Shown piece after piece: positions 22,701-34,700 of a stretch of 64,000 nucleotides of DNA (position 1 is the first letter of the stretch; every line of letters begins with the position of its first letter). The notes under the pieces were generated by a model. That model did no database searches. It was not told the origin of the DNA and saw only the letters and a program-made list of their open reading frames with translations. This DNA comes from Ottelia alismoides (taxonomy: Eukaryota; Streptophyta; Magnoliopsida; Alismatales; Hydrocharitaceae), in the NCBI GenBank assembly GCA_037367405.1, contig JAZKJV010000295.1:868001-932000 (forward strand), in the 5' to 3' direction. A program made the translations under genes and the position numbers.

Positions 22701-25700
22701 GCTTTCCCTTTGGCGCGTGCATGAGCGTTGTCGAGAGCTTATTCTGATCACACCCCCATTTTGTGGTCGTCTGGCAAGGAGAGGACGAAGAGATCGCGCT
22801 TCCATTTCGAGCGTAGCTGGCTCTTGGAGGAGGGCTTCAGAGAGTTGGTTGTTGCACAATGGAGAAGCCTGACTGCATCGGGATCGACTGTTTCTAGGCT
22901 TGCGGCAAAGCTGAGGCTCCTTAGGTCTTCCCTTGTCGCGTTCGGGGGGGGGGGGGTCAAACTGCGGCGTAGGGCCAGGAGAGGGGAGGCCCAGGAGGGC
23001 GTGGTGAGGCTTGATCGGCTAGAGGACGAGAGGGCGCTGGATCAGGAAGAGGTGGTGGAGAGGTTGGGGTTGCTTGAGGAGCTCATGTTGGAGGACAGGA
23101 AAGAAGAGGTGGAATGGAAGCAAAGGTCCAGGCAGAAATAGCCGAAGGAGGGGGACGCCAACACGAGATTCTTTCACTCCATGGCTTCTGGACGGAGGAG
23201 AAGGAACTACCTGCACGAGGCAGAAATTGGGGGCATGAGGGTGTCTGGTGAGGATCGGATTGGTGGTGCGCTGCAGGACCACTTCACCGGTTTCTCGCGC
23301 AGGAGGCAGAGGAGTGGTTGGGGGTGGCGGGGGCGTGAACCTTGAGCGGAGAGCATAAGGAGGGTCTACTGGCGGATTTCTCGATGGAGGAAGTGAGGAG
23401 GGCTGTATGGGGCTTAATGCAGATGGGGCTCCTGGGCCGGATGGGTTCCCGGTCTACTTCTACCTTGAGTTCTGGGATATGCTAAAAGATAAGATTTTGG
23501 AGGTTATCAACGAATTCTGCACGGGCAACAAAGGATTCGACAAAATTAACAGGGCGTTGATCTTCCTCTTGTCGAAGGAGAATCCATTGACCGTGGACGA
23601 TTTTAGACCGATAGCGATCTCCAATGCCATCTATCTAATCGTGGCGAAGGTGCTTGCGAACAGGCTTAGGTTGGTTATGGATTCGGTGGTGCTGCATGGT
23701 CAGTCCGAGTTCATCCCAGGGCGCCAGATGGTAGACGGTTTAGTGGCGGCGACATAAATTTGCCTTGAGGGGAAGCGATCGAAGAAGAGGGCCGCGCTGT
23801 GGAAGATTGATTACTCCAAAGCTTATGATTGTGTCGACTGGAGTTTTTTGTGGATCTCGTTATGTACGAGGGGCTTCCCGGAGACTTGGATACAGTGGAT
23901 GAAAAGATGTGTCACGACATCCTCATACTCCGTCCTCGTGAACGGCAAGCCGGAGGATGGACGCGTTCAACCTCAGCGGGGTGTCCGGCAGGGATGTCCG
24001 TTTGCTCCCATGCTTTTCGTTCTCGTGGCGGACGGTCTGGCGGTTTTGTGTAGGTAGGCGGTGGAGGCTGGTTGGTGTGAGGGATTCAAGATGGGGAGCC
24101 TGTCTATCCCGTTGCTGCAGTATGCGGATGATACCATCCTCTTTCTTGGTGGTTCAGAGGAGCAGAATCGAAACGCGACGCATCTTCTCGATATTTTTGG
24201 CAAGCTATCTGGACTTGAGCTTAACAGGCAGAAATCGGTGCTCGTAAGCTTTGGTATGGACATGGGGGAGCGCATTAGACTCGCGGATGTGGTGGGATGC
24301 CCTTTGGGAGAGCTCCCTATTCCATACTTAGGTCTACCACTGACGGACGACAAGCTCAAGAGGTCGGACTGGGACAACGTGGTGCTCAGAATGGAGGAGA
24401 GGCTGGCTGGATGGAAAGCGATAACACTGTCCAGGGGTGGGAAGTTGACGCTCCTCAAGCATGTCCTTTATGCCATCCCTATTTTCTTCTACTCGACGCG
24501 ATTGATATCAGTTGGTGTGAGGAAAAAGGTGGAGGCTTTGATGAGGAGATTTTTGTGGTCGGATGGCAGACAACAGAAATCTGGCCTGCATCTTGTTAAC
24601 TGGGATGATTTCACCAAGGGAAAATGTGATGGTGGCCTAGGTGTCCGTGATGTCGAGCTCATGAACAAGGCCTTGCTTGCAAAGTGGATATCTCAGATTT
24701 GGGGTTCGTCGACCTCGTTAGCTGCCACACTTGTGAGGACCATTTACGATGTCAACGGGGAGCTGAAGGCCGGAAGAAAAAGGTTGGAGTCGTCGCTATG
24801 AGTCGGAATTCGTGCCGTTTTGCCGACCATTGCGCCTAAGCTCAGGCCCCGCATAGGTAACGACCACATGTTCAGATTTTGGAGAGACGATTGGACGGGA
24901 GAAGGTGCTCTTAGGGGAAGATTTCCTAGGCTGGAGGCGTTGGCGGCAACGAAGAATGCAACTCTTGCTCAGGTGGCGGATCACAGGACGTGGGGCCCGC
25001 TGTTCGTCGTGGACCTCTCGGACCAACGCCTCGATGACTTCATGAAGATGCTGTCAGAGATTCCACCACCAGAGGAGCTGTCACAGGAGGCGGAACATTT
25101 CGAGTGGGAAGGGGGAGATTCTCGGTCAAGAAGGTATATGAGTCGATGAGGGGTCCGGCTGTGTCTGAGGAGCGCGATGAGGACCTGTGCCATGATATGA
25201 AGATCATTTGGGTGGTGCGGATTCCATTAAGGGTGAAAATTTTTCTGTGGTGCCTCAGAAGAAACCGGATATGCGATAAAGAAAAGAGGGGAAGAATTTT
25301 TGGCATCGACGATGCCATGTGTGACAGATGTGAGGACTCCGTGGAAGATGCTGATCACTTGTTCTTTGGGTGCGCAACGTCGAAGCAGGTTTGGAGAGAC
25401 ACAGAGCTCGCTTGGGTTGAGACTTCCGGGTCTGGCCCGTTCTGGCGGTCGATCCGCTCTGTGGGCTTGGGATCTTCAGATGACTGCTCCAAACCGTTCG
25501 CGGTGTTGTGGGCCATTTGGTTGGGGCAGCATGATTTGATATTAAAAAATCAGAGGTTTTACTCTGAGAATGTTGTTTCCCACTTCAAGGCCTTATGTAA
25601 TTTTTGGATCTCTTTGTAATGTACCCCTAATTTCCAAATTTTAATACAAGCTGCGGTGACTCCCAACTCGGGAGAGCACCCTCTTTTTTATGTAAAAAAA

Positions 25701-28700
25701 ACATGGATTAATTGTAATATTAAAACTCATTTGCTCCTTAGCAATGCACTGCATTGTCCGACTCCGAATGCAATGAAAAATTTATAACTATTGCTACATC
25801 ATTGCCTGGATGGTGCAAAGTTTATGGGGATTCTAGCATAGGAGATACACGCGAGTAAAAAAGCTGGTCTCGCTACATTGATGTAAATTCGTAGCACAAA
25901 TAATGCAAGGGTTTCTGCATCTTGATGGACAAATGTGGATGATAAGGAAGACAGCCATTATAACAAATTGAGAATTGAAACATGAAGAATCGATACTTTC
26001 ATTGGCAAACTAATAGAGGTGGGTACAATGAGTAAGAGGAAGACAAGCTTTGTATGCTTGCACAAGACAAAATATGTTGGGAGAAAAAGCTAGTGACATT
26101 GAAAGAACTGTTGAAGTTATGGTATTCAGGATGTGAGGAAGTGTTGAAGGTGAGGTTGGAATTATTGTGCATAAAGTCTTAAAGGAGATTGTGGTATAAG
26201 TAAAGAAGTTTAAATATCAAATCTCGATGATTAAACAAGATCCTAAATGCCACTAATGCATATGTAACTGTTAGAAAATCGGAAGCGGAAGAAGAAACGA
26301 TAATCAGAGCATAGAAATAGAGATAAACATGGAACACAAAAGATTTTTACGTGGAACCCTACTCCGTGAGGAGCGGGATGAAACCACGGGAGAAGCCCTC
26401 AACGGGGCATGCTATGCATTGCTTTTTCTCAATGGATACAGGAGGTCTGGGGCTCCTTATATAGCCTCTCCAGAGCCTCCAAGTCCCACCACTGGACGAT
26501 GTGGGACTAAACAACTGGGTGGGGTAAATGGATCTTCTCCAGGATCCATTTACCCTGCTACAACACAATGGGCGCACACACGAATACTCCAACACTCCCC
26601 CTCAAGCTGGAGCATGCAATGCTCAGCTTGGACAAACATAAAGAGACTCTCCTCAACGCTACAGGGCACTACGGACAATATCAACCCAACGCGCACATTG
26701 CTGCAGTCGAGGACGTTGCTTCTCATGCCGTGTAGGTGAGGAGGACGAACGGGCTGGAGTGTGAGTCGACTGAAGACTCGGAATCTGACCATCGAGTCTG
26801 AACTTGCGCCTGAAGTCTCCTCGTCGGAGAACTGGGTGACTGGGTCTCTCCCATCTGGCTCAGAGAATGGTGCACTGCTCTAGTGTACCTATGATACAAC
26901 ATGAAAACCCTTGCCCTCAAGGGAATGATCCTCTGCTCTGGAGTCCCTATGGTTCACATGAAAACTCTGGCCTGACAACTAGAAGAATGATGGGGACCTC
27001 TGACAATGATGGCTACATATGCTCATCTGAAAATAAGACCGCATCCTTGTGCGTGTCTGAAAACTGGAGACTCGGAAACATCTGACGTCGAGTCTGATCA
27101 TCAACTGTAGAGTCTGAACAATATCTGACCGGTCTGGAAATCTGAATCTGCAACATGACCTGTGACTCTACACAACACTCCCCCTTTCTCCCATACTTGT
27201 CGGAAAACATGGACGTCGACCAAGTTGGGAGAAGACAACAATGATGGGGGTAAAAAAAAAATCAAATAGCCGACTTTATCGGCTTTTCAATCATCATCAT
27301 CATTTTTTTTTCTTTTGGCTATTTTCATCATTTTTTTAATAGCCGCAACTTTCTTTTCTTTTCTTTTTCAAAGCCGTTCATCATCATTTTTTTTCGGCTT
27401 TTGCAAATCTTTCCTTTTTTTTCAATTAGGCTATTCATTTTTTTTGCCTCTCTATTTTTTTTTAAACGTACGGTTTTTTTCTTTGTACGTAACTATTTTT
27501 TTCAATCTCTCTCTTTTTTTTTGAAGTAACGGGCCCAAAGGGCCCAAAGCATGACAACCCCCTCCCTGGAATATCCAACAGTACATTTTTTTTAACATAT
27601 AACGCTTCAGCCCCTATACCCATTCTCCACTGTTTAGGGTTTTCTTGTGGACTCGCCGCCCCCTGTTAGGTCGCCCCCCGTTGGAGGAGATGTGTGGGCT
27701 ACGCAAGGATGAACGGCGGCGAGAGGGTAGGGCAAGGGGTGGCGGCGTCGAACGAGGGCTGTACCGCCACCATTGGGGAGTTCTGAAGGTCGAGCGCCGC
27801 CTCCAGGCACTGGTTGCTGAGGGTTGCACGCGACCTATGGGGCATCACCTGCGCGAGGTGACCTGGAGGGATTGCGGGAGCCGCCTGCTAGGTCTTCGCG
27901 CACCTGGACTGTGTGATGACGCTCAGATCGTTGAAGCGGAGAACTACGGTCTCCTGGGTGTTCGCGGGCTGGTCTGAAGCATCACGCCTGGGGCTTGCCG
28001 AACTTGAAGGGGCCGCCTGCGGGTTGGGGAGTTGCCGGGAGAGGAGGAGCGCCAGCGTTGGATCGCCGGAGAGGAGGCGGCGCGGCATGGAGCCGCCTGG
28101 AGGCGAGCGCGCGGAGAAGGAGCACCGCCTGGAGCCCCTTCCCCGATGGGGCTCCGCCTGGGAGACAGAACGGCAAGGGGGAGTGCCTGGGGGCGCGATC
28201 GTGGGAACTTGATCGACATCGTGCGCTGCGGGCCCCTTGCGCTGAGGCTTCGTGCGCAGGGGCTGATGAGACCAGAAGGGCAGCGCCGTCTGTGCATGCC
28301 TGGGAAGGAGGAGCCCTGGGATTAGGGCTTGCATGCTCCGATGGCTGTTAGGGTAGCGGCCTGTGGGTCCGATGCCTTCCGGAGCCTTCGCGCAACATGA
28401 ATGACGAGGACATAAATTAGGGTTCCAGATGAGAACCCTAGAATTGGACTCAAACAGAAAACTCTTCGCTATCAATCTTCAAGAAACAATCGATCTCGGA
28501 AAAGATAATAAACATAAAAATCCCGAGAAACGAACCCGCTCTGATACCATGTTAGAAAATCGGAAGCGGAAGCGGAAACGATAATCAGAGCATAGAAATA
28601 GAGATAAACATGGAACACAAAAGATTTTTACGTGGAACCCTACTCCGTGAGGAGCGTGATGAAACCACGGGAGAAGCCCTCAACGGGGCATGCTATGCAT

Positions 28701-31700
28701 TGCTTTTTCTCAATGGATACAGGAGGTCTGGGGCTCCTTATATAGCCTCTCCAGAGCCTCCAAGTCCCACCACTGGACGATGTGGGACTAAACAACTGGG
28801 TGGGGTAAATGGATCTTCTCCAGGATCCATTTACCCAGCTACAACACAATGGACGCACACACGAATACTCCAACAATAACCTAATGGAGGTGGAGTCTGT
28901 TGCCATAAATGAATCTGCCTTCATCATCAAGAATTTTTAGATTGGGATTGAGAATCACGAGCATGGTTTTAGCAAGGTTTTCTTGTGATGTGTGAGATTA
29001 GTTCTCAACCAATTTGGAGGTTCGATGTCTCAGTTACCCCACTATAATCCTTACTTCTTTTAATGATACATGCTTTCCATTCTGAGAGAGAATGGAAGGT
29101 AGAGGGAGAAGTCTAGTATTCACTTCATATTGGGGAAATGAACCTCCCTTTTTTGTTGGGAGAAAGGAATGCCCAGGGGTTTTCTCCTATTCCCTTATAT
29201 AAGGGGGGAGAGAGAGAGGGGCATAGAATAAGATGGAGGTCCTAGATTGAATCTGAACGGATGTCTCTCATTGAGGCGAGAGTGGATGGTTGAGATTGAG
29301 GCACGAGCGGGCTATTGAGATTTGATGTAGCATATGCTTTGTCTCTACTTAGGTTTCATTTGGTAGCCAGGTTATCCCAAGGTAACCTAGCATACCCTCT
29401 GTTCTATCCCTACATTCCTAGGTTGGAATTAGTTGTATAAACCGCACAATTTCTTTGTTATAATATTTTATAACCACGTTCAAATAAAAAAGTTAACATA
29501 AAAAATATATTATAATCATTAAAAAAGTAATATAACACATAATCAATGTCACATCACATCACATTTATCATTCCAACTCTCTCCAACCCTCCTAGCCATC
29601 CAAACAACTACTATTCACAGGAGGTTACTCCAAACCAACCCAACCCAGTTACCAAACATGCCCTTAGATTGTTGATTGGCTTGCAATGTTTACAATGCGT
29701 GGCAAATGGATTTTCTCTTTAATACTTCGCCCCTACTCTTCTAGTTGCACAAGATCGGCTGTAAGATTAGTTATGAAAAAACTGTTGCCTCCACTCTATC
29801 AAGCATGTCGTAAGATAAAAGAATGGTAGCCGATGAAGTATGAATGTGTTGTTCAGAATTGTGCTAAAATTATTGGCAAGATGGGTAAGACATGCCAAAC
29901 AGTAGGTCAATAAATGACATCCCTAGCGATGTCAGGAGGGCAGAGTCGTACCTGAGCTGAGTCGGACTCGGAGTTAGCGAGTCATGCCTCCCATGCAATT
30001 GTCACGGGTTGAGGGAACAATGTCTATGAATCTATGTGTGATCGAGCACTAGGAGGTAAGTTTAACCATGTGGTTTTGACATGGCCCGATCTTTGGATGG
30101 GTAATTATTTTTGTAATAAGATCGTTTAATGCTCATATGTGTTGCTTCTCCCTTTTAGCAAATGGTTAAGTACCACTGGCTGCTCCAGTAACTAATTATG
30201 ATTTTTATTAGCTCGACTTGTGCTTGGTGTTGGAAAGCCATACCTCTTGGACGATAATTACAAGCCATTTGAAACAAATGTGATCTGAAATCTTGTTAAA
30301 AAAGAGTCCCATTTTAAATTGAGGTCTAGTTATGAGCATGTAAAGTCTTCCTCCCCAAGTGTGTCCAGGTGGCCCCTATAAAGTCCAACTGGGTACTTAC
30401 TCAACATATGGCCCTTGTGGGCCAGACCGAGGTTCTGCACAACATCAATGTATATATGGGTAGGATTGAGCATGTAGTAACCAAAGTACCCGCTAGTCTT
30501 CCTTTGCATGGTTGCTCTTGTAATCTATATAGTGGGAGGAGGGTAGGGCAAGTTGTCTGGTCCGATTGGATGTTTAGCCCATTACATGGCCCCAGTGGGT
30601 CAGATTGAGGGTACAAGTAGACCTTAAAAGATGCTTTAATATGGAGTATATGTGTTATGCATCACTTATGTTGTAGATGAGTAAATGGATCACTCCAGGA
30701 TCCATTTACTACATCTAGTTGTTTAGTCCCACATTAACCATCTGTGGGATGTGGAGACTCAGTGAGGACTATATAAGAAGCCCATCACCCTCTTGTAACA
30801 ATTGAGAAAGTCAATAGATACATCAACCCTTTGAGGCGTTTTCTTGTGGTTTCATCTCGCTCCTTAGGGAGTAGGGTTCCATGTAAAATCCTGTTGTTCT
30901 TCTTGTTTATTTTCTATGTATGATATTCGCTTCCGCATTCCTAGTTTCTAACATGTTAACAGAGCGGATCGATTCTCGATTGATTTTTTGAAGATTTATT
31001 GTTGAAGATTTGTTCGAGATTCAAGAATTGTATATGATTTTCTGAAACCCTAATTTTACACAATTTCGGGAGGGTTCGATTTAGGGTTCTTCGTTCTTCA
31101 ATATTTATGATCATGTTCGTGGATCTGTTCTAGGGTTTTTTGAAGCCCTAGTTTTGCACCGATCATCATCGATGCTCCAGCCACATCTAGCAGCAACACC
31201 CTTCGCACAAGTCGAGTGCATCTCCATGTTCCAACCGAAGGCAGCGATACCTCGCCCCTTAAGCGCTTGCCATCCGCATCACCATCTCCAATCGAAGGCG
31301 GTGTGCTCCAGGCGGTTTCCTCACTGCACCTCCACCCCTAGCGGCGGCATCCAACCGCTCAGAGAGCCTCCTCTAGTGAGCCATCTCCTCGCGCGCAATC
31401 GCGGTGCAGTTCCAGGCGGCGGCGGTACCCAGGCTGCTCCAGATCGATCCCCAGGTGGAGCTCGAAGTCCCCTCCATTCTCCAATTCGGTGGCACCCCTC
31501 GGGGTGTGCTCCCTTCTCCTCCAAGCACACAGGAGATGCTCCCATCTCCTCGCGCATGCGGCGCTAGCTACAACATCACGCTGGCGACGCTCACCAGGAT
31601 CAGGTGGTAGGCGGCCGCATCTTCTCAAGTGGCGAGCTCTATCGACGGTGCCCCTTCAACCTCTCTCTCTCTTGTCGATCTCCATCACGCAGGCGGCGCG

Positions 31701-34700
31701 ATGCTTCTCCGCTTCCTGGCAAAGCCTCCTCTCCAAGCAGATGGCGGCGGCTGTGGCATAAATCAAGGAAAGGGTTTCCACGATGGGAACACTACTCTTG
31801 TTCATGCAAATAAAAAGGGACCAATGACCCGTTTTTTTAATACTGACTGCTCTTATGGGCCCTATGGGCCGTGTTTAGGAAAGAAAAAAAGGGGGGTCAA
31901 CAAAAAAGGAGAGGCCAGGAAAAAAAATTGGCCTATTTGAAAAAAAGGAGGAAGTGACGACTATTTTTTTTGGAATAGCCAAAAAAATTATTTTAGAAAA
32001 AGGGTAAGGTGGAAAGAAAAAAAAATTAATGTTTTTTTAAAGGGAAAAACCAAGAAAACAATTGTGTATCAACTTATTATTTTTTGTTTCTCTCCATATT
32101 ATTGTCTTCTCCCAACTTTGTCGATATCATTGTTGTTGGGAAAATGAGAAAACTTGTTTATTCCATCCGCCCTAGGATCTCTTATATAGGAGAGTAGCCT
32201 ATGGGTAAAATACATAAAAAGTCCAACAGGAAAAGAAAAATAACGAAAAGTACAGAAGTGAATAATATATCTCTACACTCCCCGTCAAGGTGGAGCATAG
32301 ATATCGATCATGCTCAGCTTGGACGAACACTTCTGGAACGACCCTCGAAGTAATGCCTTGGTAAAAATGTCTGCAGTTTGATCTTCTGAGCTAACATGGG
32401 ATGTAACAATAAACCCCTTCTGAATCATACCACATATAAAGTGACAATCAACCTCAATGTGCTTGGTTTGTTCATGAAATGCTGGATTATTTGCAATGAA
32501 TAGGGTCGCCTGATTGTCACATTCCAGGTCCATAGGAAACGAGACTTCTATATATAGATCTGTAAGCACATCCTTTACCCATATCATTTCTGTGCTGACC
32601 TGGGCCATAGCCCTATATTCAGACTCAGCACTAGACCTAGCTACAACTGTTTGCTTCTTGCTTCTTCATGAGACTAGAGAATCTCCAACATACACAGCAA
32701 ATCTGTTGTGGATTTCCTATCCTTGGGACACCCTGCGTAATCTGCATCTGCACAAGCTGAGATAGTAACCTCCTTGCCTTTCTTAAATAGCAGACCCGCA
32801 CCTGGAGATGACTCAAGGTACCTGAGTATCATATGTATAGCATCCATGTGTACCTGACGTGGTTGCTCCATGATCTGGCTTACTCGACTCACAACAAAGG
32901 AGATATCAGGCCTGGTAGTAGTAACATAGAGAAGTTTGCCCACCGGTTCTCTGTGTCTTCTCCTATCCACCTCATTAGTGTCATCATCATATAATTTCAT
33001 ACTGGGATCCATAGGTGTAGTGGCAGGTCGGCAACCAAGCATTCCTGTTTCACTCAACATGTCAGTGACATATTTCCTCTGGGTCATTACCAACCCAAGA
33101 GGATTTCTGGCAAACTCCAATCCCAGAAAATATCTAAGAACTCCAAGGTCCTTGTTGACGAATTCACGGCCCAACATTTCTTTTGCCCCCTGGATTCCCT
33201 GTTCATCACTACCTGTAATCAGAATATCGTCTACATACACCATAATTGTAATAATACCTCTGGGTGTCTTCTGTACGAACAAGGAATGATCAGCATTAGA
33301 ACGTCTGTACCCCTGTTTCTCAAACAAGTTTGAGAGCTTTTGGAACCAAGCTCTGGGGCTCTGCTTAAGGCCATAGATAGCCTTATGAAGTATGCACACC
33401 TTAGGACACTCCCCCTCAACAGCAAAACCAGGTGGTTGTTGCATGTAGACTTCCTCCTGTAAGTCACCGTATAAGAATGCATTCTTCACATCTAATTGGT
33501 ATAGCGGCCAATCACGAGTAACTGCAACAGAAAGGAGGATCCGTAGGGTGGAATGGCGAGCAACCGACGAGAATGTATCAAGATAATCCACCTCATATGT
33601 CTGTATAAAGCCACGAGCAACAAGGCGAGCCTTGTATCTGTCAATGCTGCCATCTGCATTCTGCTTAACTGTAAAGACCCACTTGCAGCTGACTGTAGAC
33701 ATATCAGCAGGTGCAAGAACAAGGCTCCAGGTGCCTCTGGACTGAAGAGCTGCTATTTCTTCCTCCATGGCCAAACACCATCGACTATCCTTCAACGCAT
33801 CTTGGTAATTCCGTGGAACATCCACTGCTGACAATGCAATGACAAAGTTCCTGAAGTCTCCCGTTAGGCGATCAAACGACACAGAAGATGCTATAGGATA
33901 TGACGCGCAGCTCCGCTTCTGCTTTCGTAGAGCAATAGGTACATCTAAATCATCTGTCTCCTTACTGGCCTCTGTAACACATCCTGCTCATGAAAATCAT
34001 CAGATCCATCAATAGTAATATTTTCAGAAAATACCTCAGGCAAGCTAGATGATGAGCGGTGACCATGAGCAGAAGCAGGCCTACGGGTATAGTGGAATGG
34101 TAACGGTGAAACAGGCACAATGACAGGAGGTGTAGGAGATGGTAGCGGTTTTGGTGGTGGTGGTGGTGGTGGCGGCAGCATGTATATGGCATCAGTAGTG
34201 TCAAAGGGTACCAACTGATCACCTGTAAATGAGAAGTACATAACAGATTCGAAAAAGGTAACATCAGCACTAACAAGATACCTCCTGCGTAATGGATCAT
34301 AACACTTGTACCCCTTCTGTGTTATTGAGTACCCGACAAAGACACACTTGACATCCCTAGGATAGAGCTTGTCAGTCCCAGGAGACAACTGGTGGACAAA
34401 AGCGACCGAGCCAAACACACGAGGAGTAAGGGAGAACAATTCTTTGTCAGGAAAAATAAGAGAGAAAGGAATCTTCTCACCTAAGACAGATGCCGGCATA
34501 CGATTGATGAGATAACATGCCGTAAGAACATCATCACCCCAGAAAGAATGAGGGGCATGACTCTGTATAAGAAGCAACCTGGTGACATCAAGTAAATGAC
34601 GATGTTTCCTTTCAGCAACTCCATTCTGTTGGGAAGTATAGGCACAGGATGTTTGGTGGATGATCCCTTGAGATGAAAAATAACTAGATAGGGTATGAGT

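Larger units (their letters stand above)
21119..25699 (+). mobile_element. 5'-truncated L1-clade LINE with 14-bp target duplication
   Basis: The sequence aacatggattaatt flanks the element at 21105-21118 and 25700-25713. The 3' end is a short A-tail (tgtaaaaaaaa) after an untranslated region of about 75 bp. The body carries the end of ORF1 and nearly all of ORF2 (endonuclease, reverse transcriptase, zinc-binding C-terminus). The left end falls inside ORF1 next to its zinc knuckle, so this is a typical 5'-truncated product of target-primed reverse transcription. No RNase H domain is present, as in plant L1-like elements. It lies in SCAI intron 1, in the same orientation as the gene. Confidence 0.9.
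26269..28875 (-). mobile_element. non-autonomous LTR retrotransposon, copy 1 (minus strand)
   Basis: Two 326-bp LTRs (26269-26594 and 28550-28875) differ at only five positions. A tRNA-iMet primer site lies beside the right LTR (complement of gctctgatacca, 28538-28549) and a polypurine tract (complement of ctccccctcaag) beside the left. The flanks gtaac (26264-26268) and ataac (28876-28880) match at 4 of 5 bases. The 1955-bp interior has no gag, protease, integrase or reverse transcriptase. Its long minus-strand frame (28475-27888) is GC-rich and is not conserved in the second copy at 30639-39234, so it is probably not coding. The element must borrow proteins from an autonomous partner. Confidence 0.88.

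Noticed and set aside
27645..28475. Several overlapping open frames of 60-195 codons on both strands
   Set aside because: They lie in the GC-rich interior of a non-autonomous LTR element, are open in many frames at once because of composition, and are not conserved in the second copy at 30639-39234.
31154..31940. Open frames of 90-137 codons on both strands
   Set aside because: Same reason: GC-rich leader of the non-autonomous LTR element, with no domain and no conservation between copies.
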